Program-made: the position numbers and the translations under genes | Part shown: one piece after another, positions 52,898 to 60,790 of the stretch | Numbering within the stretch: position 1 is the first letter of the stretch | Layout of the letters: each line of letters begins with the position of its first letter | Notes under the pieces: generated by a model | Told to the model about the DNA's origin: nothing | The model's database searches: none | Seen by the model: the letters and a program-made list of their open reading frames with translations, nothing else | Assembly: GCA_963790715.1 (NCBI GenBank) | Contig: CAWBPN010000016.1 | Span: 162,669 to 226,668 of the forward strand | Direction of reading: 5' to 3' | DNA from: DCFW01 sp963790715 | GTDB lineage: Bacteria; Bacteroidota; Bacteroidia; Bacteroidales; Bacteroidaceae | Length of the DNA: 64,000 bases

Positions 52898-53863
52898 TTA
52901 TTGTTGTATAGCAGGATTCATTATTTGAATAGCTTTACGGAACTCATTATAAGGTATACCTGAAGTGGAATAATAATTTCTACCTAAGAAATATGCGCCG
53001 CAACCTCCTTTATGACCACTTGAAGGTTCCCATTTTGCATAATTTAATATTTGTCCGCCTGTTCCATAGTATACACCGAAAGTTTCGCAAAAAACCAATT
53101 TTTCTGTAGTAAGGCCACTTATGGTATGTGCATATCCACCATACGCTTGATCAACAAAATAGTTGCAATACGGATCACATTCCGAAGGAGCAGAACCTCC
53201 AAAGAAATCAACAATCAATAAAGTTTTAGGATTTTTGCTTTTTGGACCAAAATATTTTGATAAATCTTTAACTACCCTTACCAAATAACTACCGTCCCAA
53301 CCCTCATAATCAAGATCCACGCCATCAAGTCCCGGTTCATTAGCTGTATTAGCAATCCATTTGGCATAAGCATCCATACAGCTATCACTACGGTCAGAAC
53401 TCATATTATAAACTTTACCGTCGACTGTGAACTTATGATTATAATTAGATGCGTCAGCATGCATAACGAACTTCATACCTTTTTTGTTCTGACAAAGTTT
53501 CATATCAGCATATGCAATAGGAGAATAAGTAGTACCTAATGTATCACATTTTATAGAATCGTTGGAAGGAACACCCATCCATAGATTAACTATATCCAAA
53601 CTGTCTGGAAGACCTACCATTCGTTCTCCCCATGAAGCAGGATTTTTGTATCCTGAAACGCCTTCGACAGGAGACCAGCCCTCATAGTAAGCATAACTTA
53701 TTTCATGATCACTTGCATGGAAAGCTCTGAGATTTTCATAATATTGTGCATCATAAGTTTTTAATTTTTGAACATCCAATATTTCAGGATCTGTGCTGCA
53801 ACCTATAAACAGCAAAGTAATTAGAAAAGATGCCAGGCAATATATTTTTATTTTCTTATTCAT
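52898..53863 (-). CDS. GH18 family lipoprotein (endo-beta-N-acetylglucosaminidase-like)
   Basis: A 321-residue lipoprotein ('ASFLITLLFIGC' lipobox). The barrel carries the GH18 signature Asp180-x-x-Asp183-x-Asp185-x-Glu187 in 'GLDGVDLDYEGWDG', including the catalytic Glu, plus 'LLIVDFFGG' and 'VDQAYGGYA' strands. Enzymes of this kind (EndoBT-type) cut the chitobiose core of N-glycans at the cell surface. With the catalytic residues present it could be active, but close relatives in PULs serve as binding proteins, so activity is unproven. It lies 30 bp downstream of susD and precedes two DUF1735 proteins, a domain first named from an N-glycan endoglycosidase. Confidence 0.82.
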   Translation of the reverse strand: MNKKIKIYCLASFLITLLFIGCSTDPEILDVQKLKTYDAQYYENLRAFHASDHEISYAYYEGWSPVEGVSGYKNPASWGERMVGLPDSLDIVNLWMGVPSNDSIKCDTLGTTYSPIAYADMKLCQNKKGMKFVMHADASNYNHKFTVDGKVYNMSSDRSDSCMDAYAKWIANTANEPGLDGVDLDYEGWDGSYLVRVVKDLSKYFGPKSKNPKTLLIVDFFGGSAPSECDPYCNYFVDQAYGGYAHTISGLTTEKLVFCETFGVYYGTGGQILNYAKWEPSSGHKGGCGAYFLGRNYYSTSGIPYNEFRKAIQIMNPAIQQ

Positions 53864-53893
53864 AATATATTTATGATTAAATAATCCAATTTA

Positions 53894-55492
53894 TTATTTC
53901 TTATCCCACCATAGTTTTGTTCCGCCGTTATCCAGACTTCCAAGAGCAGAAATACCGGTTTGAACACCACTCACATTTGTATCATATTCGGTAGTTGGGA
54001 ACGGACAGCGACGTACTTGAATCTTTGTATCTATAGTACCATTGCTATTATTGGTTACAACTGGGAATAATTTTGGATAGCCTGTACGACGGAATTCAGC
54101 CCAACCTTCAGGACCATCAGGATACATGGCAATCCATTTTTGAGTAATGATACGTTCTAAATTTGTCTCAAAACTAGCGGAAGAATCCCAAGCTATTGTA
54201 ATGCTGCTCGATGCTGCTGCATCATTACCATCCCCTGTATTATCTGTATAATCTGCCGGTTTACTGGTAGAATTCGTAATATAACTGTCGGCGCCGCTTG
54301 CTCCGCTCTCTGTGAACGACATTTCAATTCCCTTTTCATAAAAGCTTTGAGCAGTACCACCCATATTCCATCCGCGGAGCGCACCTTCAGCCCTGAGGAA
54401 ATATGATTCTGCAGCTGTCATCCAAACAATTGGTGTCGTAGTTTTATTTACATTCAAATTTGAAATATTATCACCTGCATATTTGCTTGCTGACATATTC
54501 ATAACCCCCAAGCGAACTCCATGATATTTACCGTCATTTTTTGTTTTTACAAAATAGGCAGATATACGTGGATCGTTATATCCATTCATATAAGAATCCA
54601 TAGAAGCGCTCATACGGGCTTCACCTGCATTAAAATCGTATGCTATATCATAATACGGATGGAAATAATTCAAATCATTATGACTCAGAGCAGCACGCTC
54701 TGATACGTTTTCAATAACTCCAATTGGATTATTTATAGATTTTTCAGCTTCTTGCTTTGCTAATGTTGGATTAGCATAAACAACTCGCATAGCTAAACGT
54801 AAACGAAGCGTATTGGCAAATCGTACCCAATTGGCTACACTACCGTCATATATAAAATCATAATCTTCCAAAAGCGTACTACCGGCTTCAGCATAAGGAG
54901 TCAATACAGTTATTGCACTATCAAGTTCATTAAAAAATTTATTATAAACGTCTCCTAATTTATTGTATGTGCTACCAAGTGTACCACTACCAAAATTAAT
55001 ATATGGTATAGGTCCATAAGTATCAGCAACACGATGCATTGCCTCCACTTTAATGATAGTAGCTAAAGCCGTTACTTGCGGAAGTTTTAACTCACTTGCA
55101 GCCGTTTTTATTTTTTGCCATGCAGGCATTACTTCTGAGAACCCTCTGGTAAACATTTGATTATACCATCCATTAACAAAATAGTATGAACCGTTATGCT
55201 TACCGTTCTTCCATGTACCTGTTGGAGCAACATATCCTGAAAATATATCGCTTGACAGTCCCTGTGCTACTTGATAATCACTTGAAAGACAATTACCTGT
55301 ACCGTCATCGAATAAGACAACTCTTTCTTCCATTTGAGAGAAAAATGCACCGACTTTAAGATTATCGGTCTCCAGCATCTCATCCGTTGCCTCATAATGA
55401 TTGGTATTTATATCATCAAAAGATTTTGTACAAGCTGTATTCAAACTCAATGTCAGTGTCCCTAACAATATAAATTTAAATGTAAGTTTCAT
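53894..55492 (-). CDS. SusD/RagB-like nutrient-binding lipoprotein (SusD-like_2)
   Basis: A lipoprotein of about 532 residues ('LGTLTLSLNTAC' lipobox) made of TPR-like helices, the lid of the SusCD outer-membrane glycan importer. 'SFDDINTNHYEATDEML' and 'YPDGPEGWAEFRRTGYPKLF' are hallmarks of the SusD-like_2 branch. The ATG at 55492 has a very good ribosome-binding sequence (AAAGGAGAT) 8 nt upstream, itself placed inside a longer in-frame ORF from 55510; the shorter start is chosen for that reason. It follows susC by 1-20 bp. Confidence 0.94.
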   Translation of the reverse strand: MKLTFKFILLGTLTLSLNTACTKSFDDINTNHYEATDEMLETDNLKVGAFFSQMEERVVLFDDGTGNCLSSDYQVAQGLSSDIFSGYVAPTGTWKNGKHNGSYYFVNGWYNQMFTRGFSEVMPAWQKIKTAASELKLPQVTALATIIKVEAMHRVADTYGPIPYINFGSGTLGSTYNKLGDVYNKFFNELDSAITVLTPYAEAGSTLLEDYDFIYDGSVANWVRFANTLRLRLAMRVVYANPTLAKQEAEKSINNPIGVIENVSERAALSHNDLNYFHPYYDIAYDFNAGEARMSASMDSYMNGYNDPRISAYFVKTKNDGKYHGVRLGVMNMSASKYAGDNISNLNVNKTTTPIVWMTAAESYFLRAEGALRGWNMGGTAQSFYEKGIEMSFTESGASGADSYITNSTSKPADYTDNTGDGNDAAASSSITIAWDSSASFETNLERIITQKWIAMYPDGPEGWAEFRRTGYPKLFPVVTNNSNGTIDTKIQVRRCPFPTTEYDTNVSGVQTGISALGSLDNGGTKLWWDKK

Positions 55493-55511
55493 ATTAATAT
55501 CTCCTTTCATT

Positions 55512-58500
55512 TTAAAATTGAAGTTTTACTGAAAATCCTAAATTACGAAGACTTGGTTGCATAAAATAGTCGATGCCTTGAAAATAAGTACCGGTACTGG
55601 CCGTTAACTCAGGGTCGTATGGAGCGTGATTATATATCATCAATACGTTATGAGCAACAAAAGAAACATTTGCCGTCCTAATAAAGCTTATCCATTTATT
55701 AATTGGAATATTATAGCCGAAAGATAGCTCTGATAATCGTAAGTTTGTTGCGCTATATACATATTGCGAATCTATATTACCATTAGTACTGCCTATAGTT
55801 TGGTAATAAGCTTGAGCCGGAATTGGACGTCCGTTTACTATTGCCCCGCCATTATCGCGCGCCTCAGCTGATGTTTTTGATACTCCGAAAGCATCCATAA
55901 CGGCTTGCGTTTCGGAAACGACTATACCACCGACACGATAAGTGAATAAGAAACCTAAAGTCAAACCCTTCCATGATAAATTATTTCCCCAACTTAAATT
56001 ATATTTTGGAGCTGCATTACCGGCTTTAACATATGTGTTAGACTGTGCCACAACCTTTTGTGATACAGGATCAACATATATGGCACCGTGTTCATCGGTC
56101 TTTAAGGTATTGACATAAATATCACTTAATGTACCACCTTCAACCAATCTCATCTTGTACCCGCCTGTACCTCCCATATCTAGTTGTGTAAGCGAATAAA
56201 CATTACCGTCTACAGGATCCTTCCATGCAGGAAGTAATTCAACTATTTTGTTACGGTTTAGCGTCCATGTCAAATAAGATTCCCAACTTACAGAACTTAT
56301 ATTTTGGTTGAAATGTGCTGTTAATTCCAGCCCCTTGTTATCTACACGACCAGAATTGACAATTACACTTGTATATCCCGAAGAAGCAGGTAACGACGGT
56401 TCAAAGAATTGATTATAAGTACGCGATTTATAAAACGTCGTATTAAGTTTCAATTTATTATTAAAAAATACAAAATCAAGACCACCTTCCCATGATTTGG
56501 TACGTTCAGGCTTCAAATCAGGATTTGGCATACGAGTCATAGTTTCCGGATAAGTATTACCCATCTTATAAGTCGGATGATTTAAGAAAAGTTGATCCGG
56601 CTCATTACCAACTTCCGAATAGGAAATACGCAATTTGGAATATGGCATTATGTTAGATTTCAACTTCGGAAATATTTCAGTAATAATTCCGGAAAGACCA
56701 ACTGACGAATAAAAGAAAGAGTTATTTAATTTTGATGACCAATCATTACGGGCTGTTAAATCTAAATAAGCCATACTCTTATAACCAATTTGGGTACTTC
56801 CATATACTGCTTCAAGGCGAGACGTATAACCGCTTTGAGAATATTTTGTCTTAGCATCTGAAGTAGCCACATTTGTTAATGAGAATAAATTTGCTACGCC
56901 TTTCAAATTTCCATCTATATCATCATCATTATTATCACGCTGGTCAAAACTTGTGCCCACATTTGCAGACAAGCTCCATTTATCATGGAATAAATATTTA
57001 TTAATACTTACAAATGTTTCTGCGTATAATTGTCTGTTTTCCAAATGACGCAACATATAATGACCATATTTTGAAGCAAATAATGTATTGGTTGATGCAT
57101 CGAATTTCTTTTCATAACGATCAACGCTATTATCATATTTTACACGCCCATTCAGAGTCATCCAATCAGTAATATTCCATTTTAAAGACATCGTAGCCAT
57201 GTGGCGTTCTTTGTGGTTAATGAATTTATCATGCTCTGTGATCCAATAAGGATTTTGCATTGACAATCCCTGATCACCATAAGGCCAATATTGTACAGGA
57301 AAGTTACGGTCAGCATCATAACGTTGATAATATGTTACTTTATTCCAATCATCACCTGGAGGAAACAAATAAACAGCGACCAAAGGATTAAAATATAAAC
57401 CTTGAGAAATCATATTTTGTTCTTTCACAGTACTCAACATATAACTTAAATCCATAGTCAGTTTGTCATTCAAGAATGATGCTGTGTTTCTGACAGAAAA
57501 ATTGTAACGGTCATAATCATTATTATGAATGATACCTTGAGCATTGGTAGATCCAAATGATACATAAGTTTGATTTTTTTCGTTACCGGTTGAAATACTT
57601 ACTGAATTTGTAAAATTATCACCTGTTTGGAAAAAGTCACGCGGATTGTAGCTGCTAGGAGTACTCAATTTATCACCCCAACTATAATAACTACCTGTTT
57701 CGGATGGTCCGTATGTATTTTGGAACTTAGGCATCACCAACGGACGAGAAAATTGATTGCTACTTGTAAAATTAACTGAAAAACGTCCTGTTTTACCTTT
57801 CTTTGTTGTAATCAAAATAACGCCATTGGCAGCAGAACTACCATATAAAGCAGCAGCAGAAGGACCACTTAATACAGAAATACTTTCAATATCATCAGGA
57901 TTGATATTTGAAGAGGCATCACCTGTTTGACCTGCACCCCCATATATATCAGCCGGTTGGTCACTTTGCAAATCAGGCATCGGAATACCGTCAATAACAT
58001 ACAACACATTATTATTGCCATTAATAGATTTTGCACCTCGCATAACGACACGTGAAGAACCACCAACTCCTGAAGCACTACTATTAATAGTAACACCTGC
58101 AATTTTTCCATTTAATGAATTGACAAAATTGGCATCCTCAACTCCCATTACTGCATCGCTACCTAGTTGTTGTACATTATAAGAAAGTGACTTTGCCTCT
58201 TTCTTTATACCCAATGCCGTAACAACTACCTCGCCTAACTGTTTGGTGTTTTCGGAGAGAACTACATTAATATCCCTATCACCGGTAATTGAAATAGTTT
58301 TTGCGGTATATCCTACATAAGAGAATGTCAGCTCTTCACCTTTTTGCACTTTCATTGAAAAGTTTCCGTCAATGTCACTGACTGTGCCGACTGAAGATTT
58401 ACCTTTAATGCTAACACCTATTAAAGACTCTCCTTTAGAATCTTTTACACTACCCTTAAGTAGAAAGCCTGATTGTTGAGCCGAAGATTGTTCACCTGAT

Positions 58501-58910
58501 ATTTGTTGAACGTCTCGAACAGGAACTTTAATGCGTTTCTTTTCTACTTGAAGAATAATTTGTTTATTTACTATTTTGTAAGTTATTTCCGTACCATGGA
58601 ATATTTCGTCCAAAATTTTACGAATATCCCGCGTTTTGGTCTTAACGGAAACGATACGACTTGTATTCAACGTTCTGTCACTATATAAAAACACATAATC
58701 AGAATTATGCTCTATGCTGTTCAATACTTCACCGACAGTAACGTTTGATGCATTCATTGCTTTTCTAGTGTGCTGAGCATAACTCTTAGCCGTACTCAAT
58801 TGTATTAGCACACAAAACAATAGAGAGAAAATAATTCTCATAACAAAAGGCTTTTCAAAGTTTAAAGCACATTTATTTTTCAAAGCATGGATAACTTGTT
58901 TATTTACCAT
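55512..58910 (-). CDS. SusC/RagA-like TonB-dependent outer membrane transporter with STN domain
   Basis: An 1132-residue TonB-linked glycan importer. After the signal region ('IIFSLLFCVLIQLSTAKSYA', about 26-45) comes an STN domain (about 52-122, 'VTVGEVLNSIEHNSDYVFLY'), a carboxypeptidase-like Ig domain (about 150-225, 'IGVSIKGKSSVGTVSDIDGN'), the plug ('VVMRGAKSINGNNNVLYVID', 'ISVLSGPSAAALYGSSAANG') and a 22-strand barrel ending 'LRNLGFSVKLQF'. The STN domain indicates signalling to the FecR anti-sigma factor encoded upstream. The start at 58910 is kept, although Met24 (58841) would give a more ordinary signal peptide. The region around the start is duplicated upstream (see the leader ORF). 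Confidence 0.95.
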   Translation of the reverse strand: MVNKQVIHALKNKCALNFEKPFVMRIIFSLLFCVLIQLSTAKSYAQHTRKAMNASNVTVGEVLNSIEHNSDYVFLYSDRTLNTSRIVSVKTKTRDIRKILDEIFHGTEITYKIVNKQIILQVEKKRIKVPVRDVQQISGEQSSAQQSGFLLKGSVKDSKGESLIGVSIKGKSSVGTVSDIDGNFSMKVQKGEELTFSYVGYTAKTISITGDRDINVVLSENTKQLGEVVVTALGIKKEAKSLSYNVQQLGSDAVMGVEDANFVNSLNGKIAGVTINSSASGVGGSSRVVMRGAKSINGNNNVLYVIDGIPMPDLQSDQPADIYGGAGQTGDASSNINPDDIESISVLSGPSAAALYGSSAANGVILITTKKGKTGRFSVNFTSSNQFSRPLVMPKFQNTYGPSETGSYYSWGDKLSTPSSYNPRDFFQTGDNFTNSVSISTGNEKNQTYVSFGSTNAQGIIHNNDYDRYNFSVRNTASFLNDKLTMDLSYMLSTVKEQNMISQGLYFNPLVAVYLFPPGDDWNKVTYYQRYDADRNFPVQYWPYGDQGLSMQNPYWITEHDKFINHKERHMATMSLKWNITDWMTLNGRVKYDNSVDRYEKKFDASTNTLFASKYGHYMLRHLENRQLYAETFVSINKYLFHDKWSLSANVGTSFDQRDNNDDDIDGNLKGVANLFSLTNVATSDAKTKYSQSGYTSRLEAVYGSTQIGYKSMAYLDLTARNDWSSKLNNSFFYSSVGLSGIITEIFPKLKSNIMPYSKLRISYSEVGNEPDQLFLNHPTYKMGNTYPETMTRMPNPDLKPERTKSWEGGLDFVFFNNKLKLNTTFYKSRTYNQFFEPSLPASSGYTSVIVNSGRVDNKGLELTAHFNQNISSVSWESYLTWTLNRNKIVELLPAWKDPVDGNVYSLTQLDMGGTGGYKMRLVEGGTLSDIYVNTLKTDEHGAIYVDPVSQKVVAQSNTYVKAGNAAPKYNLSWGNNLSWKGLTLGFLFTYRVGGIVVSETQAVMDAFGVSKTSAEARDNGGAIVNGRPIPAQAYYQTIGSTNGNIDSQYVYSATNLRLSELSFGYNIPINKWISFIRTANVSFVAHNVLMIYNHAPYDPELTASTGTYFQGIDYFMQPSLRNLGFSVKLQF

Positions 58911-59027
58911 ATTTTATTTGTACTTAGTTTGTTAATCACATTATTAAAACTTTCCAAAATATGGATGATTTGTTTATTTTTCATATATTTGTGGTTAACT
59001 AAGTTTGTTAATACATTATTAATGAAC
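58890..59027. repeat. Imperfect 74-bp tandem duplication across the susC start
   Basis: The segment around the susC start (about 58890-58952) is repeated imperfectly 74 bp upstream (about 58964-59027). Shared words include TTGTTTAT, AGTTTGTTAAT and ACATTATTAA in the same order, and both copies carry an ATG followed by AAATAAACAA-type codons on the minus strand. Confidence 0.75.
58904..58984 (-). CDS. Leader ORF overlapping the susC start (26 residues)
   Basis: On the minus strand an ATG at 58984 opens 26 codons that begin MKNKQIIHILESF, clearly like the SusC start MVNKQVIHALKNK. It ends in TAA at 58906-58904, overlapping the SusC ATG (58910-58908) in another frame. It arises from the 74-bp duplication. 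It may be a translated leader coupled to susC or merely a decayed duplicate; nothing in the sequence shows translation. Confidence 0.4.
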   Translation of the reverse strand: MKNKQIIHILESFNNVINKLSTNKIW

Positions 59028-59080
59028 TCACGACTGCAAAATGACTCTAACATTTAAAACAGTCAACTTTTTGGTAGGGG

Positions 59081-59099
59081 GATGTTGCCATACAACATC
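59081..59099. promoter_or_regulatory. Small hairpin between fecR and susC
   Basis: GATGTTG / CAACATC with a 5-nt loop lies between fecR and susC. No T-run follows on the minus strand, so it is not a typical terminator; it might structure the susC leader. Confidence 0.35.
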
Positions 59100-59157
59100 T
59101 CTCTCATTTTTAACTCTTTTCCACTCTTTTACTCCATAGGCATATATATTTTAAAGA

Positions 59158-60084
59158 TTAATGCAATGTTACATATACAATATTCTGAGTAAAGCTAGAA
59201 TCATCTTTTTGATACGGCTTTTCTATTTTCCATTTCAGATTTGCCGATTCACTAAGATAATCCAATATTTGTGACAGCGTCTCGTCCGTAAACGTGGCAT
59301 GATAATGATATACACGCCCTGAAAGATTATTAAAATGTATCTTTACGTTAAAATGACGGGATAACTGTTTAAACACGTCTTCCAACGCAACATCTCTGAA
59401 AACCAATTTTCCTTCAATCCATGCAGTCTTCTCATACACATCAACATTCTCTTTATACATTTTCTCCGTACTTTTGTTGTATGATATTTCTTCTCCGGGC
59501 GACAATTGAGCCATACGTCTATCCGGAGTAATGACATTAACTTTACCTTCCTTCAATGTCGTTTTTATTGTTGAATCATCGCTATACGCATTAACGTCAA
59601 AATGAGTTCCATATACAAATACTTTAAAATTATGAGGTGTGTTAACATAAAAAGGATGCTTTTTATCTGCTTTCACTTGGAAATAACCTTCTCCCTCAAG
59701 TGAAACCTCACGCTTATCACCTGTGAAACGAACCGGATACCTTAATTTACTATTTGAGTTCAACCATACAACGGATTTATCAGGTAATTCATATCTAAGA
59801 ACAGTGCCGGAAGATGCTTTTACCTCGGCATATTGAGCAGGTGCTGAAATAACATGATAATAAAGAACGCCAAAAGTAATGGCACTAATTAATAAAGGTA
59901 AAAATAATATGGCGGCATACCGAATAATATACCTGTTCACTTTTCGCAAATGTAAAATCGTTTTTTTGCTTTTTACCTGCGAAAAGTCTTTCTTCTTATC
60001 GATTAATTCCATCTCCTGAATATCTTCAATGAGAGACCTTGCTATTTCTTTTTGATGTTCTATATCATTATTCATATTCCGCAT
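59158..60084 (-). CDS. FecR family anti-sigma factor
   Basis: A 308-residue single-pass inner-membrane protein. The N-terminal cytosolic sigma-binding region (1-52) is followed by a TM near 55-76 ('AAILFLPLLISAITFGVLYY') and a periplasmic FecR domain with 'VKASSGTVLRYELPDKSVVW', 'LNSNSKLRYPVRFTGDKREV', 'SLEGEGYFQVKADKKHPFYV' and 'FKVFVYGTHFDVNAYSDDS'. The C-terminal DUF4974/STN-like domain (about 235-308) includes 'DVALEDVFKQLSRHFNVKIH'. It would be controlled by the STN domain of SusC and in turn control the divergent ECF sigma factor, forming the PUL's glycan-sensing switch. Confidence 0.94.
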   Translation of the reverse strand: MRNMNNDIEHQKEIARSLIEDIQEMELIDKKKDFSQVKSKKTILHLRKVNRYIIRYAAILFLPLLISAITFGVLYYHVISAPAQYAEVKASSGTVLRYELPDKSVVWLNSNSKLRYPVRFTGDKREVSLEGEGYFQVKADKKHPFYVNTPHNFKVFVYGTHFDVNAYSDDSTIKTTLKEGKVNVITPDRRMAQLSPGEEISYNKSTEKMYKENVDVYEKTAWIEGKLVFRDVALEDVFKQLSRHFNVKIHFNNLSGRVYHYHATFTDETLSQILDYLSESANLKWKIEKPYQKDDSSFTQNIVYVTLH

Positions 60085-60161
60085 TTAATCCCTTTTATAA
60101 TATAGAACAACTAACTTTATAAAAATGGACATAAAATTTCCATTTTCTTAATTTTAATTTT

Positions 60162-60169
60162 TATTTTTG
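60162..60169 (+). promoter_or_regulatory. -7 box (TATTTTTG) directly before ECF sigma start
   Basis: TATTTTTG fits TAnnTTTG but ends 2 bp before the first ATG (60172), so transcription would begin at or inside the start region. It could give a leaderless mRNA or be a chance match in T-rich DNA. Confidence 0.3.
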
Positions 60170-60171
60170 CA

Positions 60172-60729
60172 ATGATGAATGAAAACACACAACATAAAGA
60201 ACAACAAATTAAGGATTTATACGAAATTTATTATGCTCCTTTTTGTATTTATGCAAAACGATTTCTAAAAGATATAATAGTCTGCGAAGATATCGTAAGT
60301 GATGCTTTTGCCAATTTGTGGGTTAATTCAGACAACTCTTTGCTTGAAGAAGGGGGAAGTGCCATATCGTACTTGAAAACCATTGTGCACAATAAATGTT
60401 TAAACTATCTGAAACATCAAAATTGTGAAGATGAATATAGCGAACAATATATATACCGTGCACCAATATATGCAGAGTCCCCTGAAAGCATTTATACACT
60501 TGACGAAATGTATAAACTCCTATCCGATGCTATCAAAAAATTGCCGGACAAATACAGAGAGGTATATATTAAAAGTTTTTTAGAAGATAAAAAACAAACA
60601 GAAATAGCTAAAGAATTAAATGTAAGTGTAAAAACTGTTGAACGTTACAGAACAGAAATAATAGAACGGCTACGAAAAGAACTGAAAGATTACATTCCTC
60701 TTATAATCTTATTAAACATTATTTTTTAA
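60172..60729 (+). CDS. ECF sigma factor controlling the PUL
   Basis: A 185-residue sigma factor. Region 2 is 'LYEIYYAPFCIYAKRFLKD' and 'CEDIVSDAFANLWVN', followed by 'ISYLKTIVHNKCLNYLK'. Region 4 is 'KLPDKYREVYIKSFLEDKKQ' with the helix-turn-helix 'IAKELNVSVKTVERYRTEI'. It is divergent from fecR, with 87 bp between starts, the standard arrangement of sigma/FecR/SusCD switches in Bacteroidota. Two ATGs in tandem (60172, 60175) serve as possible starts; no later start keeps region 2 intact. The C-terminus is followed by a bidirectional terminator. Confidence 0.93.
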   Translation: MMNENTQHKEQQIKDLYEIYYAPFCIYAKRFLKDIIVCEDIVSDAFANLWVNSDNSLLEEGGSAISYLKTIVHNKCLNYLKHQNCEDEYSEQYIYRAPIYAESPESIYTLDEMYKLLSDAIKKLPDKYREVYIKSFLEDKKQTEIAKELNVSVKTVERYRTEIIERLRKELKDYIPLIILLNIIF

Positions 60730-60742
60730 ATTAAATATATAT

Positions 60743-60790
60743 AAAAGAGGTGTAATTGAGAGATCTTTCTTTTAATTACACCTCTTTCAT
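60743..60790. terminator. Bidirectional terminator
   Basis: AAAGAGGTGTAATT pairs perfectly with AATTACACCTCTTT around a 16-nt loop, with A- and T-runs on either side. It ends the ECF sigma gene (plus) and the transglutaminase gene (minus). Confidence 0.9.

Noticed and set aside
52898..53863. GH18 protein as an inactive binding protein only
   Set aside because: The DxxDxDxE motif including the catalytic Glu187 is complete, so inactivity cannot be claimed from sequence; activity remains unproven.
59081..59099. Terminator of fecR
   Set aside because: The hairpin has no T-run on the minus strand, and a terminator here would separate susC from its upstream region; it is kept only as a small hairpin.
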